64,000 nucleotides of DNA, taken from the NCBI GenBank assembly GCA_024704765.1, contig JAKMXF010000041.1:1-64000 (forward strand), in the 5' to 3' direction. Of the stretch, positions 1 through 9,823 are shown in pieces (within the stretch, counting starts at the first letter, position 1; every line of letters starts with the position of its first letter). The notes beneath the pieces were generated by a model. The model saw only the letters and a program-made list of their open reading frames with translations. It was not told the DNA's origin and did not search any database. Origin of the DNA: Oopsacas minuta. Taxonomy: Eukaryota > Porifera > Hexactinellida > Lyssacinosida > Leucopsacidae. The translations under genes and the position numbers were made by a program.

Positions 1-880
1 GTAAGGTAAATGGTTGTATAATATGTGCATAACCTGATATCCTTCATGGTGATTCAAGTTAATCATGAAAAGTCCCAATAATTTCCGAACATACTGTATG
101 ATAATTATACTTAAATAAGAAGAAGAATAAAGTAATTTATAATGATATAAATGTGTTATAGTCTAGAAAAAGTTGACTTGAGCTTATCCCTGGTCCAAAG
201 TAGTGAAATGGCCCTTATATTTAGTGGGCTACGCATGTGTATATTATCTATATGGACCCAAGATTTACATAGATAAAATGAAGGAAATAGTGGTCGCGCT
301 TTCTTCATACGGACTCCTCTAATAACTTAATTTCCTGCAATAATGTAATCGAGATGATTGATTATAAATGTATATGCTTTAACTGCTTATATGTAACGTT
401 ATTAAAGAATGGTATGTATGTTGAGTGACTGTTTTCTATACATATGAATGATGCCGTTACTCGGAGATAATTTTGTACTGAAATTTTCAATCGGGAGTTC
501 GCTTAATTCCCACTTCTCAGAGGTTTCCGTTGCTCGGAGTTGCGTTACTCAGAGGTTCAGCAAGTACTATTAGTATATGAAAATCAATGGGTGGAATGAG
601 AATGTGCCGCTTCTCAGAGGCTGCGGCTATTCTGAAGTATCGCTTTTGGAGGTTTACCTGAATTCCTTTTGATAGTTATGTTGCAAAAAGCGGTTCTGTT
701 AAAGAGGTTCCCTAATCAATCATATCCACATATGTTTTAGCAGTGAACCTTATTGAAGGAAGATTAAATGGGCAATTTCTATCGGTCTAAATGGTGAACT
801 GGTAATTCGGATTACTAAAATAGTCCTCACTGCCCTTTTGTTTAATTTGTTCATCATTATCTGCAAGCATCGATAAAAGG
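1..880. other. no gene seen; short degenerate motif repeats
   Basis: No coding region recognised. Around 455-650 a short motif recurs in variants (CTCAGAGGTT, CTCGGAGTT, CTCAGAGGCT), which looks like the worn interior of a small repeat or MITE. Nothing else is supported. Confidence 0.5.
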
Positions 881-1700
881 AGATTTTCTGGATGATAAAA
901 ATATGAGTTTCTCTGTATCACAACGCAAGTATCTTCTTGGTCTGACTCCGATAGCTCTCACAGTAAAGATATCGCAAAAAACAAATATTTAGGTCCATCT
1001 GTACGAAAGTATTCAACTCAGGAAAAGATGATTACGTTATATCAAAACAGTGGCTCGTATACTTCACATCCTGGGATTTCGTGCTCGTAGACCTGTATGA
1101 TGCCAATTATTTCCAAGAAAAATCTGAACAAAGATGGGAAATATATTATAAGTATATAAATTGGTCTTGTGTTGATTGGAATAATGTCATATTCTCAGAC
1201 GAGCCCAAGTTTAACCTCGTATATACCGACGGACGAGTCCGAGTCTGGCGACAGCCTGGAGAAAGGTTTGACAATTCGTGTACTTCTAAAACTGTACATA
1301 GCAACGGTGGGTTGGTCATGTCCTGGATCCATATCAAATGACACATTGGAGCCAATGATAGACGTCAATAACAAATTAGATTCATCTGAATATTTTTCAA
1401 ATACTTTAGCACCATTACAACAAACATTATGGAAAAATCCCAGGAGGAGAAAGTCACAGGCAACTTTTATTCCAGGCAATGCGTAGTACACAAGTCAAAT
1501 AAGGTGCTGTCTTTGTTTGGGGGCACGAAAGTGCCCAATCTAGATTGGCCACACCAATCTCCCGAACTAAACCCTATAGAAAACTTGTAGTTTTCTATAC
1601 ACCCTTCAGGAACACCGGGTGGCTATAAGAGAAGAATGGGGGAAAATTCCAATAGATATCTTCCAGAGGCTATATACAAGCTTTCCAGTATAAATTAAAA
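881..1700 (+). pseudogene. Tc1/mariner transposase pseudogene (DD34E type)
   Basis: A decayed Tc1 transposase. The clearest block (1081-1338) has the first catalytic region, with FSDE preceded by a DWNNV stretch, then VRVWRQPGERF and a GGLVMSW strand, the usual Tc1 order. About 200 bases later (1530-1590), in another frame, comes the C-terminal catalytic block DWPHQSPELNPIENL, which holds the glutamate of DD34E elements. A weak helix-turn-helix-like region lies upstream of 1080. Frame changes and stops between blocks show it is dead. No TIR pair could be assigned to it. Confidence 0.85.
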
Positions 1701-1848
1701 AGGTGAAAAATGGTAAAGGAAATGTGACCAAATATTAGTGACATGCTTGCATCCATTATGATATAGTTCATTATAGTAATATTAGAATTAGAATTTGTAG
1801 TAATGGATTAAAAGACTCTCAAATTCCATGATATAATCTTCAAATGTA

Positions 1849-2197
1849 CAGTTCCGGCAAAAAAGTCTGGAATATTGTTGATAAAATGCGAATATTCCAA
1901 TATTGGAACAAAGGGTTACAACATTATTATCACAGAACATTTTATCAACCTATAGTAGAATGAAAACAATAGTTTCATCATTCTATAGCACGACAAATCA
2001 ATATTTTATTGCATAACCCCTATTTTTTAGACTTCCAAGATTCATTTTGGCATAGATTTCGCTAAGTTTTCACAATTTCTTTCAGTGATTTCAGTTGCCC
2101 AAACTTCCCCTATGGCCTTGATGAGAGCATTCATTGAGGCAGGATACCTAGCAGCAACCATTCATTTTAGACTTGTCTAGCAATTTTCAATCACATG
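1849..2197 (-). mobile_element. Tc1 element remnant
   Basis: Starts after a TA with CAGTTCCGGCAAAAAAGTC, a Tc1-type terminus closely related to the one at 2200. Reverse-strand translation of about 1995-2140 gives a Tc1 transposase C-terminus (KAIGEVWATEI...ENLAKSMP pattern). The element is truncated where it meets the next Tc1 at 2198-2200. Confidence 0.65.
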
Positions 2198-2199
2198 TA

Positions 2200-2559
2200 C
2201 AGTGCCGGTCAAAAAGAATTGCTCAGAATAAATTTACCCCAAATTCTTGTATCTATGACTGATTTTAACAATAATGCTTTATTATAATCAAGTAAATTGT
2301 TGTTAGTATTTAGTAGTACCTCCTCTTGCTTGAATTACAGCTCTACATCTTTGCGGCATATTCTCAATTAGAGTATGGAGCCTGTTAATGTCGATGCTAT
2401 CCCAAGTGCTTAATATGGCATTCCACAATTCTGAGTGGTTGGATGGGCTTTTCTCTTGAATTCTGAGGGAAATGTGATCCCAGAGATTCTCAATCGGATT
2501 TGGATCAGGTGACTGAGCAGGCCAATTCATAACCTCTATTTTTTGCTCACCAAACCATT
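2200..2559 (-). mobile_element. Tc1 element 3' fragment, cut at assembly gap
   Basis: The terminus CAGTGCCGGTCAAAAAG follows a TA dinucleotide. On the reverse strand 2303-2558 encodes the last ~85 residues of a Tc1 transposase, with the catalytic block NWPAQSPDPNPIENLWD and the usual ending MPQRCRAVIQARGG. The reading frame is open to the N at 2560, where the rest is lost. It is a separate copy from the fragment at 1849. Confidence 0.85.
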
Positions 2560-2560
2560 N

Positions 2561-2764
2561 GCCATCGCTGTCATGATGAGAATCTAAAATATTCGAATTG
2601 TAAAAAATTATTTTTTTACAAAAAAATAAATTTATCGAAAAAATTTGTGTGGGAAATATTTTTTGACAACAGAATCGGATTCTACGCAAAGTTCTACACA
2701 AGAATCATGAAAAATCTCAAGGACCTCGTTTTTTCGATCAATATGATTTTCTGAGAGACCCGTG
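2561..2764. mobile_element. solo terminal fragment of the orphan element (see 9557-12385)
   Basis: Nearly identical to 12181-12385, the right subterminal and terminal part of the 2.8-kb element, and ends with the same CTGAGAGACCCGTG. Its left side is lost at the N at 2560. The MULE pseudogene begins immediately after its end, so this copy sits in or truncates that gene. Confidence 0.85.
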
Positions 2765-4390
2765 CCCATGAACCTACCCAAGTCCACTAAATACGTCAAC
2801 ACTACATTTCCAAAACAGGGACTCAATGAAGTAACGATGCAATTTGTACCTGCTGTACATTGTTCTGGACTTTCTTGGCGAGATCTTCACAAATTCGCTA
2901 CCGTTTTCGACATTGCTGTCGAGTTATCTTTGCAAGGCGCAGCAGATGAATTAAACTTGAGAGTCGATTCCATTCCATCCCCTGTCCCAAACTGTATCAA
3001 CACCGCCGTTAGTTTTGATAGCTCATGGGAGACAAGAGAATACTATTCAAATGCAAGGTTTGGATCCGCTATATCTGCCAGAACTAAGAAAGTTTTAGAT
3101 TATGTACTACTCAATCGAACATCCGAGAAATGTAATCGGTGGTCAAGACAACGCCAAAACGAACATCCTGAACAGTATATAAAATGGTACAACACCCACC
3201 AGCTACATTGTTTAAAAAACCATAGTCGGTCCAGTCAATCAATGGAACCAGAAGCTTGCCAAAACGATTTGGGGTAGATCGACTCTAAAGCGAAAACTGT
3301 GCCACAACACCTTTATCGGAGATGGCGACTCGAAATCTTATACACAAGTCTGTCAAATGAATCCATACGACTCACTTCCTATTCATAAGGAAGAATGCTT
3401 GGCACATGTGGTGAAGCCAGGGTGACCAGATGATTTTCATCAAAATCCGGTACATTTCAATTTTTTTAAAAAAAATCGTGGACATCCCTAGACACTCTAT
3501 AAATAGCTGAAATAGTTGGATGAAAACATGAAAAGATAACTCAAAATAGATACATAATGGTTTAATACAAGTAGGATAAGAAAACCTTGAAAAGATAATT
3601 CAAAATGGATAAATAATACCTGGATAATACTAGTGGGGCGACTCCCCCCGCAACAGATTTCCTATGTACCATGAGTATAATCTTCATATATTTCTTGGTA
3701 AATTTCTCCAATATTTCCCAGAATATTCATCCAGGACAAGAAACGAAAATCCTGGACAAATCCTGTACAAATCAAAATCCTGGACATCTTAGAACAAATC
3801 TCGAAAGTCCTGTACAATGGTCACCTTAGATGAAGCGGATCAAGAAAACACTCTGGGGATTAAGAAGAACACCGCAAAGCAATCATACATCCAGTGCAAA
3901 CTCTCAGTGCTGAAAGCTGACTATCTTTCGACAAACTACTCAACGGTTGTTCTACAAAACAGGCCAAGTCACCTGCACAACTCACTCAAGGACTTAACAC
4001 CTTTCTCCATCACGTCAGTGGTGACCATTCCAACTGTCCTCTCGATACTTGGTGCCGCTGGAAACGAACTTCGAGCACTACTAAACCACCAGCCACTAAA
4101 CCTACCAACTACACACCAAACGAGATCTTGAAAATTAATGAGGTAATAGATATTTATGCCACGGAAGGGTTTTGCAGTCACCTGACTCTTGGTTTGACAC
4201 AAAATGCTAACGAATCACTTCACAATGTCATCTGAAACTTCTGTCCCAAGGGTAAATATCTTTCTCCATGAAACATCGCATTAGCACAGCCATCGCAATT
4301 GCTGTTTTCAATGAGGGAGAACTCTGCCTTTGTGGTTATATGCGTGACCTTAATGTGTCTTGCCCGAAATTTGGTCATTTTTTAGGCAAA
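2765..4390 (+). pseudogene. Mutator-like (MULE) transposase pseudogene
   Basis: Resembles the Mutator-like transposase domain proteins common in invertebrates. The first open stretch (to 3277) has HCSGLSWRDLHKF, a first catalytic aspartate in VSFDSSWETR, and SQSMEPEA. After a frameshift, 3280-3420 carries the second aspartate region (FIGDGDSKSY) and KEECLAHVVK. A MITE (3418-3828) interrupts here. Beyond it the protein resumes (KQSYIQCKL, LSTNYSTVVLQ, then CSHLTLGLTQNANESLHNV), meets an in-frame TGA where tryptophan is usual, and ends with AVFNEGELCLCGYMRDL in a third frame. Removing the MITE and one copy of its target duplication restores continuity at that point. Clearly dead; the 5' end is lost against the repeat ending at 2764. 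Confidence 0.85.
3418..3828. mobile_element. hAT-type MITE nested in the MULE pseudogene
   Basis: 411 bp, bounded by CAGGGTGACC and GGTCACCTTA (inverted termini) and by an 8-bp target duplication, GGTGAAGC at 3410-3417 and GATGAAGC at 3829-3836 (7 of 8 identical). An 8-bp duplication and a CA-start fit hAT. No coding capacity. The interior repeats short 'rate of GGACA' type motifs (CCTGGACA, CCTGTACA). Confidence 0.8.
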
Positions 4391-5750
4391 TTTGTTTTAT
4401 TGAGTTTATTATTTGGAACATACTCACATGTATTGTTATCATTCCTACATTGAAATTTTTCAAATTCGAGTATTCAAGTATGAGTTATATAACAGTTTGT
4501 GACGACATCTTCTTCTAAAATAGCCATTTTTTCAAAAATTATTTATTTGATCCCAAGTTATTATTAATTCATGCGTTTACTCTTTTGTGTAAAATGACGC
4601 AGGATCAGATTCATCATTTCCTGCGGCCTTTAAAAAAAGCCAGCTCGCTACGAAGCTTCTCAGTACCTGCGTCGGTCACTTTCCTCATGGAAAGTTCGCA
4701 ATGCATACGCATCAAATTGACATTGGGCGGAAGAACTCAACCAAAATAATGCCCACTGTATACGTAGATCATTGGCCTTGACCCTCCTAGCACGTGGAAT
4801 GGGCCGCATTTAACGTTGCGATCGTCGCCCCCTTGCAAAACGTTTCCATTGTGCAAAGAGGCGAGCGACCTGCTCACGTTCATGTTTCTCCTCTTTCACG
4901 TCTCCGAGAATCTTGATTAAGGCCTCCCGATTCTGAGTGTGCTGAGCGATAGAGATAAAATTTTTGAGTTCTTGAATTTGTGACACTACTCGTTATGCTA
5001 TTGCTATATACAATGCATTTTATATGATACTTTCTTAGAGAATATGCATAACAGAGTATGCGGATGCTCGTATATACGTAATTTCTACTACTTGGGTGGT
5101 ATAAACACCATATTATAGCTTTACTTAGATGCAATAGTGAATGTATTTTTAGCTCTGATAATATCTTTTACACTTACTACACTTAGTATTATACAATATT
5201 TATTTGCTTCTTTTGACCTTTTTACCAGAGATATACAGAACTGGACAGTGGGCTTGATTGATCATATCATAATCTCCATGCTGTACCCCAGTCTTGAGTT
5301 TAAATTATCACACCTTTGACTTATTTTTTATTGTTTGTTAACAGTTAAAAGAAGGTGTTGTCCTAAGACAAGGGATAGCTTAACTGATGAGCCCTAGCGG
5401 GATGAAACACCGCTATAATATGTATATATTCAAAAATTATATTTTATGTATCTTTAACTTCAATTATCTCAAAACTATGTTTTCGCCATATAATCTATTG
5501 TTTTTTGAAGAAAGACTAAGTTTTATGCTCTGAAAATTTTGGGAAAGCATTGATGCAATGTTATCTAAAATCTGGACCACATTTGGAATGAATGAACGAA
5601 TAATTTTCATGATATCCCACCCTAAGTCCTGCGGACTCCAGTTTTTAACCTATTTTCACCAAACCCCCTTCAACCGTTAATATCTTCTTATTGGAGCGGT
5701 ACTCGGGCCTAACTGTGGTCCAGAAATTAGAACTCCATATGGTAAGCATA
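4391..5750. other. mostly featureless; degraded reverse-strand coding stretch at 4620-4960
   Basis: Reading 4960 to 4620 on the reverse strand gives a protein-like frame with two stops. It includes QNREALIKILGDVKEEKH, FAQWKRFARG and QWALFWLSS...FHEESDRRR patterns rich in charged residues, in DNA of higher GC than its surroundings. It looks like a decayed coding exon, probably transposon-derived, but I cannot assign a family. The rest of the interval shows nothing. Confidence 0.35.
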
Positions 5751-6231
5751 CACAGGGAGTTAAGAAATTGATGCCCTAATCACTTAATCCACAATAATGT
5801 AACCATAGTTTCAGTGTTCAATCTTATGAAATACACCCACTCTTATTTCATTTTAACAACCAGTTGTAGACAATTTTAGCATACCATTNCCTTCTTATAA
5901 CGTAACCACCATCCACGAACGGTTCGCACACTGACTCCAATATTATTCGACACCTATCTTTGAGTCATTCCACCCTTTAACATGCCCATTGCCTGATGAC
6001 GCAAAGCAATACTGGCTTCTTCGACCATCTATTTTAACAATTTCTGTTAGAAGAATGATGCAAAATTCTTGAATCAAAGAGTAAACACAACATTCCAACA
6101 ATATATTTATGTACTGTCCACACATACTGTTACTGTGTATTTTCTCAAGCAAATAGTAAAAGTGCATTAGAATATGGGATATGGTTATATTGTATGTTCA
6201 AGATAGAGGAAAACAATTTCTTAACACCCTG
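5751..6231 (-). mobile_element. deleted Tc1-like element with N inside
   Basis: Both ends match as inverted repeats: ACAGGGAGTTAAGAAATTG near 5753 and its near-complement CAATTTCTTAACACCCTG ending at 6231, with TA next to both. Reverse-strand 6030-5890 encodes a Tc1 N-terminal helix-turn-helix (MVEEASIALRHQAMGMLKGG, one stop, then NNIGVSVRTVRGWWLRYKK). The catalytic part is absent: the element is cut short at the N at 5889. Confidence 0.75.
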
Positions 6232-6728
6232 TATACACAATAGACTATAAAATCATAACAAATTGGGAAATAATGTAGTAAACGTATGTCTAGAAACTCT
6301 ATTAATTTTCAGTGAATTCGTTGATCAGTTGATTAGAATGGTAGATAACTTGTTGATTGAGGTGGTTTTTACATTACTATCTGTTCTCGCATACGATAAA
6401 GTGTCTGTGACACCTCGAGTTGCATTTATCTTGCTTCCGTTTGCACTGGCAAGTCTTAGTCCGGCAGTTGTCTTGCATTGGCATGAGACGCACGATATGA
6501 CCCCTGCCTCTACAGTGTTCAATCCAAGATTTACTTTTCGGGGGAAAGTTGTCATTATGGGCTACGCTATAGTTCTCTGACTTTTCTTTCGTTATATTTA
6601 TCCCATGCTGATGTTTTGTGTAATTTAGATACTTCTTAATTTATAATAACAATAATTTCAATGTGAATATTTTAGGAAAATCTGTGTTAATTAACAATAT
6701 CTAAGATATAAGCTTGAACCTCACAATA
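6232..6728. other. no recognised gene
   Basis: Open frames on both strands at about 6320-6580, in less AT-rich DNA, have no domain I recognise. Nothing else seen. Confidence 0.4.
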
Positions 6729-7710
6729 CTATTCTAATCTAAGGGTCTTTTGCCCTTCATAATGATCAACAAATTCCTCTGACATATCATTCGTTAGGAG
6801 ATCAAGGCCTTCAATGCATATGCGCATCGTATGTTCAAGCGTACCCTCGCCCATCCTGCTGTGGAGTCTTATTATTAGTTTCATACTGCTAAATGTACGT
6901 CCAACAGTGGCTGTTGTTACTAGTAAAACCTCTAGGTCTCTACTATTGTAGCTAAATTTGATAAGTTTGGAATACAATCGAAATGTCTCCGCTATTGATC
7001 AATTTGGATAGTACATCCTGCAAAGATCTATTCTTGAATTGCTTCTAAATTATCCGCCGAAACAATTTCCATTCTGCTTCAGTTTCCTCTCTATCAATGT
7101 CTGGTTGTGACATCATCATCATCATCATCATCAAAGTTAACATGTTGTATAACACTATATTGATTTATTAGCATCTGCATTTTTTCCATACCATAGTTAG
7201 GTGATAGTTGAAGTTCGGTTTTAGGAGATGGGGAAGGTCCTAAATGGACATGGAAGAGACTAGATAAGTGCACTTCCTTCTTTTTCGGATATAGTCAATC
7301 ACACTTTGTATATATGGCCGATACACTGTCTGAAGAAATTGAATTTTTTCCTCTTCCATGATCCAATTTGTTTCCACCAAGCTGAGTATCATCTGTAAAA
7401 ACTAAAGAATGGTTCTTGAACCAGGTGGTGCTGTTTACTATTTCTTTAATCTCTGTTAGTCTTTCAGTGGTACTATTGACCATTAATTGCGCACTTTCAA
7501 GGTCAATCGCTTTCCTCCTGTAAAATCCTTGTAACTTGCCAACTGTATCGAGTAAATCTGATAGCATATAGATACAAGGTATAGTTTTGCATTTTCACAA
7601 GAAAGTCGCAATTCCATGAGCTTCTGCATCACAAGTTTAATCATAAATCTCTTCAAATGGAAGTCCGACATTTCGTTCCACGACATTTCGCTCCACTTTT
7701 GATTGGTCAA
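6729..7710 (-). pseudogene. hAT transposase pseudogene (ZMYM1-like)
   Basis: Reverse-strand relic of a hAT transposase. 6960-6729 carries the C-terminal dimerisation block (TATVGRTFSSMKLI, then LHSRMGEGTLEHTMRIC), which contains the usual hAT serine-rich motif; the catalytic glutamate-arginine pair (ER) reads GR here. 7567-7300 carries the preceding helical region (KLQGFYRRKAIDLESAQ, TERLTEIKE). Blocks lie in different frames and are separated by noncoding DNA with an ATC microsatellite (about 7109-7131). N-terminal domains are missing. Confidence 0.75.
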
Positions 7711-8230
7711 TGTTTGTTAATAATTTAACAGGTTTTAAATGGCTAAATAATTGAACTAATTTCTTGTCTGAATTCGTTTGGTTAATTCTAACATAAATAA
7801 AATTGGTTTACCAGTTGCTGTGTAGAATTTGCTAAATAGATTAACTAAGTAGCTTGTATAGAGTCATTTAGATTGTGGTCGAAAATATACGTAGGTTATT
7901 ATTAGAGGATGACATATATATTACGTAGTAGTTATTACAAACTGGTATAGCGTCAAGAGCAGTTGACTAGATCTTATTGCATTTGTTTCAAACAATTTTA
8001 GCGTCCTGGCGGATTCAGTGGGTGCTAAAACCTGTTTTTCGGAGCCCGCTTCTTTGTCTCGGTTGAATTCCAAATTTCCAATAGACATTAACATTAATTT
8101 ATTTCAGAATTACAGACACCCAATAATTCCGACTTCCAGCCATTTATTAGTACCAAATTATATTGATAACCCCGAATTACGGCCATTTACCTGAGTCCAA
8201 GGGTGACCGTAATTCAGATGTTCCACTGTA
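7711..8230. other. no gene; worn pogo/Tigger-like MITE sequence
   Basis: 7990-8228 holds phrases typical of decayed pogo MITEs in this window (GAATTACGG, GACCGTAATTCAGATG, CCACTGTA). No open frame of note. Confidence 0.4.
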
Positions 8231-9541
8231 CAGGGTGACAAATAAGTTCTGTCCCATTGAAAATTTATTATAACTAAGCTATGAACTAAGATATTGACTT
8301 GAAATTATGCTATAACTTAGCAAACTAAATATAGATTCATAATATATTCAATTGTTCGATATAGCCCCCTTTCTTTTTGATGACAGCTCTTAGCCGCTTG
8401 GGGACGGACTCAACAGCGGCACGCAACTTTTCCTGCGGGATTTTTGCCCATTCTCGGGGTAAAGACGTTTTTAGAGACTTGATACTCTTATGGGAAGTAG
8501 TGCACGCATTTGTCTCCAATATCGACCACAACGAGAAGTCCATCGGGTTGAGATCTGGGCTGGAAGGAGGCCATTCCTCCTTGGAGATGAAGTCTGGGAT
8601 ATTGTTTCGTAACCACTGTTGGTTGACTTTCGCTGTGTGGGCTGGCGCACCGTCTTGCTGGAATAAAAATGGACGATTATTGAACATGGTCTTACCAAGG
8701 CCTCTCACTATTGGGTCTAAAACGAGCTCCTGATATTTAACAGCGTTTATTTTTACGCCCGGTGGGATGAAAACCAGTGGGGTACGGCCTTTTGCGGACA
8801 CCCCCGCCCAAACCATCACTGACTGAGGATGCTGAACTCTTTGGACGCATCGATACTCTTGTGGTATGGAAGATGGAGAAGAGACAATACTCGATCGTTT
8901 TGACGATTGTACGCCTGCTCGACCGTGAATAATTTCTCATCCGAGAATAAAATTTCATCAAGGCCAAAACTTACGAGCCGGGCGAGTAAGGCCTTGCTCC
9001 TGGCTAGTCTCTTTTCTTTAATCTGTGGCGAAATAAAATGAACCTTCCTCTTTTTGTAAGGAAATAGGCCCATATCGCTCTTCACAATTGTTCGGACCGA
9101 TTCTCTTGATATTTTGAGTTCTAGCGCCATTTTTCGCATCGAACGTTGCGGATTTCGCTGAATCCGACTACGGATAACCTTTCTCTTCTGGGTAGTGGTC
9201 GCAGATGTTGGACGTCCACTTCTCTGCCTGTCTGAGGTACTACCAGTGTCCTTATATCTTTTAATAGTACGATATATCAATTTCCTGCGCGACATGGGGA
9301 AATTGAGAATCTTCAATATTTCGCTTTGGCTTTTCCCTTGCAAATATAATTTAACAATAGCCACCCTATTCTTCTCCATTTTGCCTAGAATCTTTTAGCT
9401 TGTTCAGAATGTACAGATTACCATTGAATACTTTAAATATATACATTGTTACTTATCTTACACTATAACTGTTTAATCTGGTTCTTTAATAAGGAACTAC
9501 ACTACATCAAACATATGGGACAGAACTTATTTGTCACCCTG
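8231..9541 (-). mobile_element. complete-length mariner element, DD37D (maT-like)
   Basis: 1311 bp with matching inverted ends: CAGGGTGACAAATAAGTTCT at the left and its complement AGAACTTATTTGTCACCCTG at the right, flanked on both sides by TA (8229-8230 and 9542-9543), the standard Tc1/mariner target duplication. It holds one transposase gene on the reverse strand. Confidence 0.93.
8337..9379 (-). pseudogene. mariner transposase, one frameshift, catalytic residues kept
   Basis: Starts at ATG 9379 (MEKNRVAIVKLYLQGKSQSE), with an N-terminal helix-turn-helix pair and a basic GRP linker (SGRPTSATT). The first catalytic aspartate is in LFSDEKLFT, the second in LFQQDGAPAHT, the third in SPDLNPMDFSLW. 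I count 37 residues between the second and third aspartates, which fits the DD37D (maT) group. A frameshift around 8830-8890 separates the first 187 residues from the remaining ~160. The rest is open to the natural end (KKKGGYIEQLNIL), so inactivation is recent and slight. Confidence 0.9.
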
Positions 9542-9556
9542 TATATATATATGTGT

Positions 9557-9718
9557 CACGGGTCTCTCAGAAAATCATATTGATCGAAAAAACGAGGTCC
9601 TTGAGATTTTTCATGATTCTTGTGTAGAATTTTGCATAGAATCCGATTCTGTTGCCAAAAAAATATTTCTCACACAAATTTTTGAGTTATATTTTTTTGT
9701 AAAAAAAAAATTTTTTTA
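9557..9718 (+). repeat. left terminal inverted repeat of the orphan element
   Basis: About 160 bp, matching the complement of 12223-12385 with a few substitutions and small length changes in the A/T-rich inner part. Begins 15 bp after the end of the mariner at 8231-9541. Confidence 0.85.
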
Positions 9719-9823
9719 GTTCCCATTTTTATATGTTGTCGGGTTGCTAATTTATCATATTAGAATCATCGTTATCACTCATACATTGAATATAATACAT
9801 CCATCAGTCACATATAGAATAAA

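Noticed and set aside
6263-6580. 105-codon plus-strand frame and its reverse-strand counterpart
   Set aside because: No domain, splice context or conservation visible.
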